Below, in pieces: positions 29,703 through 40,065 of a stretch of DNA of 64,000 nt. The notes below the pieces were generated by a model, which did no database searches, was not told the DNA's origin, and saw only the letters and a list, made by a program, of their open reading frames with translations. Numbering within the stretch: position 1 is the stretch's first letter; each line of letters opens with the position of its first letter. Source of the stretch: Cronobacter universalis NCTC 9529 (GTDB taxonomy: Bacteria > Pseudomonadota > Gammaproteobacteria > Enterobacterales > Enterobacteriaceae); NCBI RefSeq assembly GCF_001277175.1, contig NZ_CP012257.1, positions 2,480,001 to 2,544,000 on the forward strand, written 5' to 3'. The translations under genes and the position numbers were made by a program.

Positions 29703-29996
29703 TCACACTTCCGGCCCTTCCACTAACACCAGCGTGCCTGTCGAGGCGCGGACGCGCATGGCTCTGGCTGCCTGATACGCCGGACTGTCGTAAAAGCGCT
29801 TTGCGTCGTCAAACGAATCAAATTCCAGAACGATGTGTTTTTCATGCGCCTCTCCCTCCAGGTTTTCATACTGCCCTGACCAGGCCACGATTTTCGGGTT
29901 AAAGGGCTGCATGGCCTGTGCGGCGGCCTCGGCATATTCCGCGTAGGCAGCCGGATCGGTGATAGTCACATGAGCGACCAGATAGCCTTTCTTCAT
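29703..29996 (-). CDS. DUF1330-domain protein
   Basis: The 97-residue protein has the dimeric alpha-beta-barrel pattern of DUF1330: KKGYLVAHVTITDPAAYAEY, HIVLEFDSFDDAKRFYDSPAYQ and VLVEG. No activity is established for the family. The ATG at 29996 follows AAAGGA; seven upstream codons are rejected. It is the third gene of a minus-strand group after a flavodoxin-like protein and a damaged aldo/keto reductase, so it probably belongs to the same redox-related unit. Confidence 0.82.
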   Translation of the reverse strand: MKKGYLVAHVTITDPAAYAEYAEAAAQAMQPFNPKIVAWSGQYENLEGEAHEKHIVLEFDSFDDAKRFYDSPAYQAARAMRVRASTGTLVLVEGPEV

Positions 29997-30065
29997 TTTC
30001 TTTTCCTTTATCAACAATGGGTTTTACACACGTTAAGCCAGGTGGCTGAACACGCGCAGAACGGG

Positions 30066-31104
30066 TCAAAGATGCTCTGTATGAACGCCAGCGGGTTGCG
30101 GATAGCGCATGGCTTCCTGTCGCTCAATCATCCAGGCCGGGTAATGCGGCGGCAGCGCGCTTACCGCATCCAGACGCGCCAGTTCGTCGGCGGTGAGCGT
30201 AATGTTGCTCGCGCCCAGATTATCGGTGAGCTGCTCCCGCCGTTTTACCCCGATAATGACGCTGGTGACCGCGGGGCGGGCAAGAAGCCAGGCGAGCGCT
30301 ATCTGGCTGACCGATACCGCACGCGCCTCTGCGATAACCCGCATTTCGGCGACGCATTGCCAGGCCCGGTCGCGGTCGACAGGCGGGAAATCGAATGTGC
30401 TGCGGCGCGCCCGGTCCGAATTTGCCGGACAGCAAGCCGCCCGCGAGCGGCGACCAGACGAGAAGCCCCAGTTTTTCTTCATTGACCAGCGGCACCAGTT
30501 CACGTTCCACGTCGCGGCTGGCAATGGAGTAATAGGCCTGCAATGTTTCAAAGCGCGTGGCATGAAGCGCCTCGCTCAGGCCCAGCGCTTTGCCGAGCCG
30601 GCCGGCGGCCCAGTTGGAGACGCCGACATAGCGAACCAGCCCCTGGCGGGTCAGATCGTCAAGCGCGCGCAGCGTCTCCTCAACCGGCGTGACGCTGTCG
30701 CTGGCGTGGATCTGGTATAAATCGATATGGTCAACCTGCAACCGCTCAAGGCTCCTTTGCACGGAATCCATAATGTGTCCGCGCGAGGCGCCCCGATCGT
30801 TAGGCCCTTTCCCCATCACGCCGCCGGTTTTGGTCGCGAGAACAATGTCGCTGCGCGCCACGCCAAGCGCTTTTAGCGCGATCCCCGTAATACGCTCCGA
30901 CTGGCCGAAAGAGTAAATATCGGCGGTATCAATGAAGTTAATGCCGCCCGCCAGCGCCTGCGCGATAAGCTGGTTGGCCTCCTCCTGCGCGACCGCGCCG
31001 ATGGAGGACCACATGCCCGCATCGGCGTTACCGCCGAGCGTCATTGTGCCGAGGCACAGTTCCGATACGAACATGCCTGTCCGTCCGAGTTGTTTATATT
31101 TCAC
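30066..31104 (-). pseudogene. Aldo/keto reductase, frameshifted
   Basis: The N-terminal frame (31104 down to about 30420) encodes a normal aldo/keto reductase: MKYKQLGRTGMFVSELCLGTM, FIDTADIYSFGQSE with the catalytic Asp/Tyr, KTGG and QIHASD, ending in GGLLSGKFG. Homology then continues in another frame (DFPPVDRDRAWQCVAEMR ... SVIIGVKRREQL ... YPAWMIERQEAMRYPQP) to a stop at 30066. A one-base extra (or two-base missing) change at about 30405-30430, in a GC-rich run, joins the two. The gene is therefore broken unless this is an assembly error. The first frame alone would give a 294-residue protein with a nonsense tail. Confidence 0.85.
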
Positions 31105-31167
31105 GGGATCCCCTTGTTGCGTCAGCGTGTGACGCCCTGGTTATGTGTGGCTTTAACCGGCTGTGGT

Positions 31168-31758
31168 TCAGCGGGCAGAGGCATTCACCGACGAGAACTG
31201 CGCGGCAATCTTCGCCACGCGCGCGCCATAGAGCCGTGCCGTTTCGAGATCCCCTGAAGACATCTCTTCGGGCGATGCATCGGCCGGGGTCTGCGCCATA
31301 GGGCCGATATTGGAGCCCATTCGGTTCAGATCGTCGCGCTGCGACGCTTTGGTGTTTGAGGATTTGATATCCATGTTGACCCAGATACCGCCGTGCTGAC
31401 CGGCCAGCAGAAAGAAATAGGCCAGCGTATTGAGCTTGTCGCCATTGATGCTGGCGCTGTTGGTAAAGCCGCCGAAAATCTTGTTGTTCCACTCGCCCTT
31501 AAACCAGGGCTTTGACGAGGCATCGGCAAACTTCTTGAACTGCCAGCTCGGCCCGCCCATATAGGTCGGCGAACCGAACAGAATCACCGCTGCCTCGCGA
31601 AGTGTCGCCCAGGCGTTCTCAGGAATATTGCCTTCAGAATCGATAGCGATAAGCGTGGCGCCAGCGCCTTTCGCTACCGCAGCGGCCATCCGTTCCGTAT
31701 GCCCATAGCCGGAGTGGTAGATAACCACGGCGTTAATCGTGTTGAGGGGATGCGTCAT
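31168..31758 (-). CDS. Flavodoxin-family NAD(P)H:quinone oxidoreductase-like protein (WrbA-like)
   Basis: The 196-residue protein has the flavodoxin FMN-phosphate loop VVIYHSGYGHTERMA, the WrbA-type FGSPTYMGGPSWQFKKF and the FGGFTNSASINGDKLNTL segment that packs on the flavin. WrbA-type enzymes are two-electron quinone reductases. It leads a minus-strand group with the aldo/keto reductase and the DUF1330 gene. A LysR-family gene is divergent 115 bp away and is the likely regulator. It is not WrbA itself. Confidence 0.86.
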   Translation of the reverse strand: MTHPLNTINAVVIYHSGYGHTERMAAAVAKGAGATLIAIDSEGNIPENAWATLREAAVILFGSPTYMGGPSWQFKKFADASSKPWFKGEWNNKIFGGFTNSASINGDKLNTLAYFFLLAGQHGGIWVNMDIKSSNTKASQRDDLNRMGSNIGPMAQTPADASPEEMSSGDLETARLYGARVAKIAAQFSSVNASAR

Positions 31759-31873
31759 AGTGTCTGCCTTTCATAAAAGTATGCGGATTACGCGGTGTGA
31801 AAGTAGTCTATTAAGTATTAATATGGGTATAAATGACCCAAAAAAGAACACACTGTTTCTTTCAGGAATAACA

Positions 31874-32779
31874 ATGAAAAACCTTGAGCCGCTGATGATT
31901 TTCGCGCGCGTGGCGGAAATGAAGAGCTTTACGCAGGCCGCGGAAAGCCTCGGGATCCAGAAAGGCCGCGCCTCTGTGGTGGTGCGCGAACTTGAGCAGG
32001 AGATAGGCGCCACGCTTTTAAACCGAACCACGCGCACCGTGCAGCTGACCGAAGAGGGGCGGGCGTTTTATAGCCGCGCGCGCGATCTGCTCTCGGAAGC
32101 CGATGAACTGAAATCGATGTTTTCTCAGAGCGAGACAGCGCTACGGGGACGCTTACGCGTCGATATGCCGGCGGTGCTAGCGGAGAATGTGGTGATCCCT
32201 GCCCTGCCGCAACTGCTGGAGGCCCACCCGGAACTGGAGCTGGAGCTCTCCAGCACCGACCGCCGCGTCGATCTGATTCAGGAAGGATTTGACTGCGTCA
32301 TCCGCCTGGGGCCGATCGTGGATGAAACGCTGGTGGCCCGCCCGCTCGGAAAATTACGCATGATCAATGCCGCAAGCCCGGATTATCTCGCGCGCGTCGG
32401 CGTGCCGCAGACGCTGGATGACCTGACTCGCCAGGGGCACCGGATGGTGCATTACACGCGCAATTTTGGCTCAAAGCCCTATGGGTGGGAGTATCCGACA
32501 AAAGAGGGCTATGCCTCGCTGATGCTGCCGGGCGCGGTAAGCGTCAACAGCGTCCAGTCCTATCACCGGGCGGGGCTTGCGGGCCTGGGCCTGATCCAGG
32601 GCGGCTATTCCACCCTCGCGCCCTGGATTGCGCGCGGCGCGCTGGTTGAAGTGCTGCCTGATTTGCGTCCAGAGCCGCTGGATGCGTCTTTCGTCATAGC
32701 GCACCGGCGCAATTTATCGCAGCGCGTCAGAGCCTTTATGCGCTGGACGGAAGAGATCCTGCAACCGTATTTTGCCTGA
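31874..32779 (+). CDS. LysR-family transcriptional regulator
   Basis: The 301-residue protein has an N-terminal LysR winged helix (LEPLMIFARVAEMKSFTQAAESLGI) and a C-terminal periplasmic-binding-like effector domain (RLRVDMPAVLAENVVIPALPQLL). The ATG at 31874 begins the conserved domain; a longer open frame 5' would overlap the divergent gene and is rejected. The AT-rich ATTAAGTATTAAT at 31810-31822 lies in the intergenic space and may be part of its binding site. Targets are inferred to be the divergent quinone-reductase group. Confidence 0.9.
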   Translation: MKNLEPLMIFARVAEMKSFTQAAESLGIQKGRASVVVRELEQEIGATLLNRTTRTVQLTEEGRAFYSRARDLLSEADELKSMFSQSETALRGRLRVDMPAVLAENVVIPALPQLLEAHPELELELSSTDRRVDLIQEGFDCVIRLGPIVDETLVARPLGKLRMINAASPDYLARVGVPQTLDDLTRQGHRMVHYTRNFGSKPYGWEYPTKEGYASLMLPGAVSVNSVQSYHRAGLAGLGLIQGGYSTLAPWIARGALVEVLPDLRPEPLDASFVIAHRRNLSQRVRAFMRWTEEILQPYFA

Positions 32780-33030
32780 CGCCCCGGCGCCTGCTCGTTC
32801 AGGCGCCGCAGAGACGTAAGACAAATCCCGAACTGTCGCCGGAACACGGCTTTTAGTTCAATACGTTGCAAAATGGTAACCGGATGGACCCTGCCATCTG
32901 CTACCCTGACTTTGCACTTGCTCAACGGAAAACCCCGGAAAAGGTCATTCACCATGCTAATTAAACCGATTGATTCATAATTAGTATGGTAAGTTTTTAA
33001 AAAACCCATCAGCAGAGGAGATCGCGCACG

Positions 33031-34761
33031 TTGGACGCCGGGACGATAATTAGTCTTTTTATTCTGGGTTCGGTACTGGTCACCTGCAGTATCCTGTTAA
33101 GTTCATTCTCGTCACGTCTTGGTATCCCCATCCTGGTGATTTTCCTGGCTATCGGCATGCTTGCGGGCGTGGATGGCGTGGGCGGCATTCCGTTTGACAA
33201 CTACCCTTTCGCATATCTGGTGAGTAACCTGGCGCTGGCGGTGATCCTGCTTGATGGCGGGATGCGCACCCAGGCAAGTTCCTTTAAAGTGGCCCTCGGC
33301 CCTGCGCTGTCGCTCGCGACCGTCGGAGTGCTGATTACCTCCGGGCTGACCGGCATGGCCGCCGCGTGGCTGTTCCATCTGGACATCATGGAAGGGCTGC
33401 TGATAGGCGCGATAGTCGGCTCCACCGACGCCGCGGCGGTCTTCTCGCTGCTTGGCGGCAAAGGCCTGAACGAGCGCGTGAGTTCCACGCTTGAGATTGA
33501 ATCCGGCAGCAACGATCCGATGGCGGTATTTCTCACCATCACGCTGATTTCAATGATTCAGGAGCATCAGACCGCGCTGAGCTGGCTGTTCCTGGTGCAC
33601 ATTGTTCAGCAGTTCGGGCTCGGGATACTCATCGGCCTGGGCGGCGGCTGGCTGCTGCTGAAAACCATCAACCGTATTCCGCTGCCCTCCGGGCTCTACC
33701 CGCTGCTGGCGTTAAGCGGCGGCATCATGGTGTTCTCCGTGACCACGGCGCTCGATGGCAGCGGCATTCTGGCGGTCTATCTGTGCGGTTTTGTGCTCGG
33801 CAATAAACCGATTCGCAACCGCTACGGCATTCAGCAAACCTTTGACGGCCTGGCCTGGCTTGCGCAGATTGGCATGTTCCTGGTGCTTGGTCTTCTGGTG
33901 ACACCGTCACATCTGCTGCCGATCGCCATTCCGGCGCTGCTGCTCTCGCTGTGGATGATTTTCATCGCCCGCCCGCTCTCTATCTTTACCGGCCTGCTGC
34001 CGTTTCGCGGGTTTACGCTTCGCGAGCGCGTGTTTATCAGCTGGGTGGGTCTGCGCGGCGCGGTGCCGATTATCCTCGCCGTCTTCCCGATGATGGCCGG
34101 GCTGGAACGCGCGAATCTGTTCTTCGACGTGGCGTTTTTCGTGGTGCTGGTCTCGCTGCTCTTTCAGGGCACGACGCTGGGCTGGGCCGCGAAAAAGGCC
34201 AAAGTGGTGGTGCCGGAAGTCGGCCGCCCGCAGTCTCGCGTGGGGCTCGATATTCACCCGGAAAACCCGTGGGAGCAGTTTGTTTATCAGCTGAGCGCCG
34301 ATAAATGGTGCGTGGGCGCGGCGCTGCGCGACCTGCATATGCCGAAAGAGACGCGCATCGCGGCGCTGTTTCGTGAAAACCAGCTGATGCACCCGACCGG
34401 CAGCACTCGCCTGCGGGAAGGCGATGTGCTGTGCGTGATTGGCCGCGAGCGCGACCTGCCTGCGCTTGGCAAGCTGTTCAGCCAGTCGCCGCCGGTGGCG
34501 CTCGACCAGCGCTTCTTCGGTGATTTTATCCTTGAAGCGGACGCGAAGTTCTCCGACGTGGCGTTTATCTACGGGCTGGATGACCAGTCGGCGGTGGATC
34601 AAAACCGCACCATCGGCGAAGTGGTGCTGGCGCTGATTGGCGCCGCGCCTGTCGTGGGCGACCAGGTGGATTTCGCGGGCATGACGTGGACGGTGGCGGA
34701 GAAAGAAAATAACCAGATCCGCCGCATCGGTCTGAAAGTGGCCGAAGACGGCGACGACTGA
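33031..34761 (+). CDS. cvrA: Potassium/proton antiporter CvrA (NhaP2)
   Basis: CvrA is an inner-membrane CPA1-family antiporter that exports potassium in exchange for protons; E. coli needs it for osmotic-volume control. The 576 residues comprise about 12 membrane helices, including [16 protein letters not shown] and [12 protein letters not shown] with the ND pair expected at the ion site. A cytoplasmic TrkA-C domain (about 400-485) and a C-terminal CorC/HlyC-type domain follow. The start is TTG at 33031 ([14 protein letters not shown]), 10 bases after AGAGGAG, matching the E. coli N-terminus. Confidence 0.93.
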   Translation: MDAGTIISLFILGSVLVTCSILLSSFSSRLGIPILVIFLAIGMLAGVDGVGGIPFDNYPFAYLVSNLALAVILLDGGMRTQASSFKVALGPALSLATVGVLITSGLTGMAAAWLFHLDIMEGLLIGAIVGSTDAAAVFSLLGGKGLNERVSSTLEIESGSNDPMAVFLTITLISMIQEHQTALSWLFLVHIVQQFGLGILIGLGGGWLLLKTINRIPLPSGLYPLLALSGGIMVFSVTTALDGSGILAVYLCGFVLGNKPIRNRYGIQQTFDGLAWLAQIGMFLVLGLLVTPSHLLPIAIPALLLSLWMIFIARPLSIFTGLLPFRGFTLRERVFISWVGLRGAVPIILAVFPMMAGLERANLFFDVAFFVVLVSLLFQGTTLGWAAKKAKVVVPEVGRPQSRVGLDIHPENPWEQFVYQLSADKWCVGAALRDLHMPKETRIAALFRENQLMHPTGSTRLREGDVLCVIGRERDLPALGKLFSQSPPVALDQRFFGDFILEADAKFSDVAFIYGLDDQSAVDQNRTIGEVVLALIGAAPVVGDQVDFAGMTWTVAEKENNQIRRIGLKVAEDGDD

Positions 34762-34783
34762 CGGCGCCGCACGGCACAAAAGC

Positions 34784-34813
34784 AAAAGGGAAACCCGCGG
34801 GTTTCCCTTTTTT
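34784..34813. terminator. Terminator between cvrA and dadX (bidirectional)
   Basis: AAAAGGGAAACCCGCGGGTTTCCCTTTT is an almost perfect palindrome flanked by A- and T-runs, placed between the convergent genes cvrA and dadX. Confidence 0.9.
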
Positions 34814-34831
34814 ATGGCCTCGGTAACGCGC

Positions 34832-35902
34832 TTAGCGCGTGCTGACCGGCACGCGCGGCGCCAGCGCGCACATCAGCTCATAGCCAATTGTGCCGCAGGC
34901 CGCGGCGACATCGTCGATTTTAATCTCGTTGCCCCACAGCTCTACCGGACTGCCGATGCCCGCCTGCGGGCAAGGCGTGAGATCGACCGCCAGCATATCC
35001 ATCGAGACGGTGCCGACAATCCCGGTACGCACGCCATCCACCAGCACCGGCGTGCCGTCCGGCGCATGGCGCGGATAACCGTCGGCGTAACCGCCCGCGA
35101 CAATCCCGATACGCTGCTCGCCGGCGGCGCGGTAGCGGCTGCCGTAGCCCACGGTGTCGCCAGGCTTCAGGGTCTGCACGCCGATAATCTCGCTCTTCAG
35201 CGTCATCACCGGTTGCAGACCGCTGGTGGCGATATCCCGCCACTGCCCGGTCGGCGACGCGCCGTAGAGCACGATGCCAGGACGTACCCAGTCGAAATGC
35301 GCCTGCGGATGCCAGAGCGCGGCGGCGGAGTTGGAAAGCGAGCGCGGCGCGTCGATGCCTTCCGCCGCCTGCTCAATGCGCACCATCGCCGCGTCAATGC
35401 CGTCCGGGCGATCGGCATCGGCGAAGTGCGCCATCAGCGTTATCTGCCCCACATTGGCAATGGTTTTCAGCTGCTGCCAGATGCTGTGCACCCGCTCCGG
35501 CGTGAAGCCCAGACGGTTCATGCCGCTGTTGATTTTGAGATAGACATCCAGCGGGGCGTTCAGCTTCGCCTCCGCCAGCGCCTTTAACTGCCAGTTGCTG
35601 TGCACGCTGGTGGTGAGCCGGTATTTATCGAACAGCGGCAGTTCATCGGCGTGGAAAAAACCTTCCAGCATCAGGATCGGGCCTTTCCAGCCGCGCTCGC
35701 GCAGCAAAATGGCCTCTTCCAGATTAAGCATCGCAAAACCGTCGGTGGCGCCCAGCGCCGACCAGACGCGGTCAAGCCCGTGGCCGTAAGCATTCGCCTT
35801 GACCACTGACCAGACGCGCGACCGGGGCGCCGCGCGGCGCACCACCTCCAGGTTGTGACGCAGAGCCTGCAAATCCAGGCTCGCCTGTATCGGACGAGAC
35901 AT
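34832..35902 (-). CDS. dadX: Catabolic alanine racemase DadX
   Basis: DadX converts L-alanine to D-alanine, the substrate of DadA, in alanine catabolism. The 356-residue PLP enzyme has Lys35 in VKANAYGHG as the Schiff-base residue and the second catalytic tyrosine in GYGSRYR. It follows dadA on the same strand after 12 bases, the conserved dadAX operon. This context is what separates it from the biosynthetic paralogue Alr. Confidence 0.95.
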   Translation of the reverse strand: MSRPIQASLDLQALRHNLEVVRRAAPRSRVWSVVKANAYGHGLDRVWSALGATDGFAMLNLEEAILLRERGWKGPILMLEGFFHADELPLFDKYRLTTSVHSNWQLKALAEAKLNAPLDVYLKINSGMNRLGFTPERVHSIWQQLKTIANVGQITLMAHFADADRPDGIDAAMVRIEQAAEGIDAPRSLSNSAAALWHPQAHFDWVRPGIVLYGASPTGQWRDIATSGLQPVMTLKSEIIGVQTLKPGDTVGYGSRYRAAGEQRIGIVAGGYADGYPRHAPDGTPVLVDGVRTGIVGTVSMDMLAVDLTPCPQAGIGSPVELWGNEIKIDDVAAACGTIGYELMCALAPRVPVSTR

Positions 35903-35914
35903 GCGGGTTCCTTA

Positions 35915-37213
35915 TCAGGGGTGCGCGCCGTGCAGGCGGTGGGAAGAGGACGGTGTGAAGCCCGGCGCGTAACGGGCCACCGACAGATCCTCAAACGGAA
36001 TCGCGGGCGTGCGGCCGGAGATGATATCGCTCAGAAGCTGCCCGGAGCCGCAGGCCATCGTCCAGCCGAGCGTGCCGTGCCCGGTGTTGAGCCACAGGTT
36101 TTTGAATTCGGTGCGCCCGACCACCGGCGTGCCGTCCGGCGTCATCGGGCGCAGGCCGGTCCAGAATTTCGCCTGTTCGATATGGCCGCCGCGCGGGTAG
36201 AGATCGCGCACCACCATTTCCAGCGTCTCCTGACGCGGTTTCAAAAGCTCGGTGTTAAAGCCGACGATTTCAGCCATGCCGCCGACGCGGATACGGTCAT
36301 CAAAGCGCGTAATGGCGATTTTATAAGTTTCATCGAGCACGGTGGAGACCGGCGCGCCGGTTTCATCGGCAATCGGAATGGTGAGCGAATAGCCCTTCAG
36401 CGGGTAAACCGGAATATCCACGATGCCTTTGAGCATGGCGGTGGAATAGGAGCCGAACGCCATGACATAGCCATCGGCTTTAATAACTTCATCGCCGCAC
36501 TTCACGCCGTAGATGCGCTGGCCTTCAGAGAGCAGTCTGTCTACCGGCGTGTTGTAACGGAACACCACGCCCGCCGCTTCCGCCATCTGCGCGAGGCGCG
36601 TGGTGAAGAGCTGGCAGTCGCCGGTTTCGTCATTCGGCAGTTGCAGCCCGCCGGTGAGTTTATGCGCTACTTCCGCCAGCGCTGGTTCCACCTGCGCCAG
36701 TTCAGCGGCTTTCAGGAGGCGGAACGGCACGCCTTCGCTCTCCAGCACCGCGATGTCGCGCGAAGCGTTTTCATATTGCTGTTCGGTGCGGAACAGTTGC
36801 AGCGTTCCGCCCTGACGGCCCTCATACTGAATGCCGGTGGATTCGCGCAGCGCTTTTAAGCAGTCGCGGCTGTACTCCGCCAGCCGCACCATGCGGCCTT
36901 TATTCTGCATGTAGTGGCGGGTGTCGCAGTTGCGCAGCATCTGCCACATCCACTTAAGCTGAAAGTGCGTGCCGTCAAGGCTGATGGCCAGCGGCGCGTG
37001 ACGCTGGAACATCCACTTGATGGCTTTCAGCGGCACGCCGGGCGCGGCCCAGGGCGCCGCGTAACCGGGCGAGATCTGGCCGGCGTTGGCGGCGCTGGTC
37101 TCCAGCGCCGGGCCCGGCTCGCGATCGATAACCGTCACTTCGTGCCCCGCCTGGCGTAAATACCAGGCGCTGGCGACGCCGACAACTCCACTCCCCAGCA
37201 CGACTACATGCAT
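35915..37213 (-). CDS. dadA: D-amino acid dehydrogenase small subunit DadA
   Basis: DadA is a membrane-associated FAD enzyme that oxidises D-alanine and other D-amino acids to keto acids and feeds electrons to the respiratory chain. At 432 residues it equals E. coli DadA. The N-terminal dinucleotide motif [17 protein letters not shown] binds FAD, and [16 protein letters not shown] and [16 protein letters not shown] are the typical C-terminal flavin contacts. It is the first gene of dadAX. Control by Lrp and CRP, as in E. coli, is likely but I do not identify the sites. Confidence 0.96.
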   Translation of the reverse strand: MHVVVLGSGVVGVASAWYLRQAGHEVTVIDREPGPALETSAANAGQISPGYAAPWAAPGVPLKAIKWMFQRHAPLAISLDGTHFQLKWMWQMLRNCDTRHYMQNKGRMVRLAEYSRDCLKALRESTGIQYEGRQGGTLQLFRTEQQYENASRDIAVLESEGVPFRLLKAAELAQVEPALAEVAHKLTGGLQLPNDETGDCQLFTTRLAQMAEAAGVVFRYNTPVDRLLSEGQRIYGVKCGDEVIKADGYVMAFGSYSTAMLKGIVDIPVYPLKGYSLTIPIADETGAPVSTVLDETYKIAITRFDDRIRVGGMAEIVGFNTELLKPRQETLEMVVRDLYPRGGHIEQAKFWTGLRPMTPDGTPVVGRTEFKNLWLNTGHGTLGWTMACGSGQLLSDIISGRTPAIPFEDLSVARYAPGFTPSSSHRLHGAHP

Positions 37214-37478
37214 GTCCTCTTCCTTCTCAGGCTAAAGAATAATTAACTGATTACAAATTGATAACCCAGAAGAAAATATTATTCAACATATGGCTTTTTT
37301 ATGGTGAACCCTCTCACAACTTTCCGCGTCACAGCAGGGATAGCGCTTTCAGGATCTCCTGCTTCCCTTCCCTGCCCGGCAAAATAAAATTCTGCGACGC
37401 CCGGCATTTACCGACAGGCGGGCTCAGGAAATCGCGCAGAAAAAATTTTTGCCGTGGCGCTGATAAGTCGGGGGTGAT

Positions 37479-37485
37479 CTATGCT
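37479..37485 (+). promoter_or_regulatory. Candidate sigma-S-type -10 box of ycgB
   Basis: CTATGCT resembles the sigma-S extended -10 (CTATACT) and lies about 50 bp before the ycgB start, with no good -35. E. coli ycgB is RpoS-dependent. The rest of the 323-bp dadA-ycgB gap (37214-37536) holds AT-rich divergent promoter DNA and no gene. Confidence 0.45.
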
Positions 37486-37536
37486 TGAAATTAAGGCTCT
37501 CCCCGGATGAGAGCCGCTAACAATGAGGGCGCGCTG

Positions 37537-39072
37537 ATGGCTACCGTAACTGATTCCCTGAAAAAGGATACCCAACGTCTGAGCGACGGGCCGGACTGGA
37601 CATTCGAGCTGCTGGATGTCTATCTCGCTGAAATCGATCGCGTGGCGAAACTCTACCGGCTGGACACTTATCCGCACCAGATTGAGATAATCACCTCCGA
37701 ACAGATGATGGACGCGTACTCCAGCGTCGGGATGCCGATTAACTACCCGCACTGGTCGTTCGGTAAAAAATTCATCGAGACCGAGCGGCTCTATAAGCAT
37801 GGTCAGCAAGGGCTCGCCTACGAGATTGTGATCAACTCCAATCCGTGTATTGCGTATCTGATGGAAGAGAACACCATTACGATGCAGGCGCTGGTGATGG
37901 CGCACGCCTGTTACGGCCACAACTCGTTTTTCAAGAATAACTACCTGTTCCGCAGCTGGACCGACGCCAGTTCGATTGTCGATTACCTCATTTTCGCCCG
38001 CCACTACATTACCGAGTGCGAAGAGCGCTACGGCGTGGATGAAGTGGAGAAGCTGCTGGACTCATGCCACGCGCTGATGAATTACGGCGTTGACCGTTAT
38101 AAACGCCCGCAGAAGATCTCGCTGCAGGAAGAGAAAGCGCGCCAGAAAAGCCGCGAAGAGTATCTGCAAAGCCAGGTCAACATGCTGTGGCGCACGCTCC
38201 CCAGACGTGAGGAGGAGAAGGCCGTCGAGGCGCATCGCCGCTTCCCCGCCGAGCCGCAGGAGAACCTGCTCTATTTTATGGAGAAGAACGCCCCGCTGCT
38301 GGAGCCGTGGCAGCGCGAGATCCTGCGCATCGTGCGTAAGGTGAGCCAGTATTTCTACCCGCAGAAACAGACGCAGGTGATGAACGAAGGCTGGGCGACG
38401 TTCTGGCACTACACCATCCTGAATCATCTCTACGATGAAGGAAAAGTGACCGATCGCTTTATGCTGGAGTTTCTGCACAGCCACACCAATGTCGTTTTCC
38501 AGCCGCCCTACAATAGCCAGTGGTACAGCGGCATCAACCCGTACGCGCTCGGCTTCGCCATGTTCCAGGATATTAAACGTATCTGCCAGAACCCGACGGA
38601 GGAAGACCGCTACTGGTTCCCGGATATCGCGGGCTCCGACTGGCTGGAAACGCTGCATTTCGCCATGCGCGACTTCAAAGACGAGAGCTTTATCAGCCAG
38701 TTCCTGTCGCCGAAAGTCATGCGCGATTTCCGCTTCTTTACGGTGCTGGATGACGATCGCAACAACTATCTGGAAATTGAGGCTATCCACAACGAAGAGG
38801 GTTACCGGGCGATTCGTAACGAGCTGTCTGCCCAGTATAACCTGAGCAACCTGGAGCCGAATATTCAGGTGTGGAACGTTAACCTGCGCGGCGACCGCGC
38901 GCTGACGCTACGCTACATTCCGCAACACCGCGCGCCGCTCGATAAGGGCCGTCGGGAAGTGCTGAAGCATGTGCATCGCCTGTGGGGCTTCGACGTGCTG
39001 CTGGAGCAGCAGAACGAAGACGGCAGCGTGGAGCTGCTGGAGCGCTGCCCGCCGCGGATCAATACGCTCTGA
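37537..39072 (+). CDS. ycgB: SpoVR-family protein YcgB
   Basis: The 511-residue SpoVR-family protein closely matches E. coli YcgB (510). The family is linked to YeaG kinase/YeaH and to spore cortex formation in Bacillus, but the biochemical role is unsettled. Conserved marks are YPHWSFGKKF, MAHACYGHNSFFKNNYLF and MNEGWATFWHYTILNHLY, the last with a His/Glu pattern suggesting a metal site. The ATG at 37537 aligns with the E. coli start (MATVTDS); ten upstream codons are rejected. A terminator follows. Confidence 0.95.
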   Translation: MATVTDSLKKDTQRLSDGPDWTFELLDVYLAEIDRVAKLYRLDTYPHQIEIITSEQMMDAYSSVGMPINYPHWSFGKKFIETERLYKHGQQGLAYEIVINSNPCIAYLMEENTITMQALVMAHACYGHNSFFKNNYLFRSWTDASSIVDYLIFARHYITECEERYGVDEVEKLLDSCHALMNYGVDRYKRPQKISLQEEKARQKSREEYLQSQVNMLWRTLPRREEEKAVEAHRRFPAEPQENLLYFMEKNAPLLEPWQREILRIVRKVSQYFYPQKQTQVMNEGWATFWHYTILNHLYDEGKVTDRFMLEFLHSHTNVVFQPPYNSQWYSGINPYALGFAMFQDIKRICQNPTEEDRYWFPDIAGSDWLETLHFAMRDFKDESFISQFLSPKVMRDFRFFTVLDDDRNNYLEIEAIHNEEGYRAIRNELSAQYNLSNLEPNIQVWNVNLRGDRALTLRYIPQHRAPLDKGRREVLKHVHRLWGFDVLLEQQNEDGSVELLERCPPRINTL

Positions 39073-39086
39073 CAGCCACGCCCAAC

Positions 39087-39116
39087 AAAAAAGGCTTCCC
39101 GAAGGAAGCCTTTTTT
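39087..39116. terminator. Terminator between ycgB and fadR (bidirectional)
   Basis: AAAAAAGGCTTCC/GGAAGCCTTTTTT form an almost perfect stem with a CGAA-type loop between the convergent genes. Confidence 0.92.
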
Positions 39117-39134
39117 ATGCGCGCTCGCCGTGTA

Positions 39135-39854
39135 TTAACGGCTGTGCATCGCCAGATCGCCCGGCAGGTTTTTCTGCATCCGGTGCCAGATCTCGCCGCT
39201 TTCACGGCCGTAAGTACGGACCACGTCGTAGACCTGATCGTGCTGCCCTTCGCGCGAAAGCGTGCCGAGCTTGTGGTAAAAGCCCAGCGCCAGGCTGCGC
39301 GCTTCCGGGTTGGAGAAATAGTGGCGGCCGATGCGGGTGTAAAGCCCTTTCATGCCGTTGAGGATAAGGCCGTAGATCGGGTTGCCGGAAGCGAACGCCA
39401 GACCGCGGAAAATGTTGTAATCCAGCTCCGCGAAAGCGTCAGCGTGATCTTCGACTTCATCCGCCGTCGCCAGCACTTCATGCGCGCGATCGGGGTGCAT
39501 ACGCAACGCGGTGCGGATAAAAATCGTCGCGATGTTGGTGCGCACGGAAAGGAGGTTATCGATAAGCTGCGGCACGCTTTCGTGGTCGAGACGCGCCAGC
39601 GTTTCGAGGATGTTGAGCCCCGACGTTTCCCAGAAGTTGTTTACTTTCGTCGGCTTACCGTGCTGGATAGTCAGCCAGCCGTCGCGCGCCAGGCGCTGTA
39701 GCACTTCGCGCAGGGTGGTGCGCGTCACGCCGATCAGTTCAGAGAGTTCGCGTTCAGCAGGCAGAATAGATCCCGGAGGGAAGCGGTTATTCCAGATGCT
39801 TTCAATAATGTACTCTTCCGCGAAACCCGCCGGGCTCTGCGCCTTAATCACCAT
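39135..39854 (-). CDS. fadR: Fatty acid metabolism regulator FadR
   Basis: FadR represses fatty acid degradation genes such as fadD and activates fabA, fabB and iclR; long-chain acyl-CoA releases it from DNA. The 239 residues equal the E. coli length. The GntR-type winged helix is at about residues 9-74 ([38 protein letters not shown]). The C-terminal acyl-CoA domain includes [20 protein letters not shown]. The ATG at 39854 ([11 protein letters not shown]) is the E. coli start; ten upstream codons are rejected. One target operator is visible in this window at fadD (52167-52183). Confidence 0.97.
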   Translation of the reverse strand: MVIKAQSPAGFAEEYIIESIWNNRFPPGSILPAERELSELIGVTRTTLREVLQRLARDGWLTIQHGKPTKVNNFWETSGLNILETLARLDHESVPQLIDNLLSVRTNIATIFIRTALRMHPDRAHEVLATADEVEDHADAFAELDYNIFRGLAFASGNPIYGLILNGMKGLYTRIGRHYFSNPEARSLALGFYHKLGTLSREGQHDQVYDVVRTYGRESGEIWHRMQKNLPGDLAMHSR

Positions 39855-40065
39855 AATGAGCTTTCCAATACACCTAAGATGCAAAATTCACTCATCATAC
39901 CAGACGCGCCGGAGCGCAGGTAGCATGACGAAATGTAAAAAAAGGGATCGTGGTTCGGTTTCTGACAATCCCCACCGGCCCGCCATACGCGCCCGCGGCT
40001 TGATCGCCGCACCACTGCCGGGTACCCTGCCATGTTAACGAAAAATAACCGTAAAGGATCATGGC

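Noticed and set aside
30390..30440. Programmed ribosomal frameshift in the aldo/keto reductase
   Set aside because: No slippery heptamer or clear downstream structure; a mutation or sequencing error is simpler.
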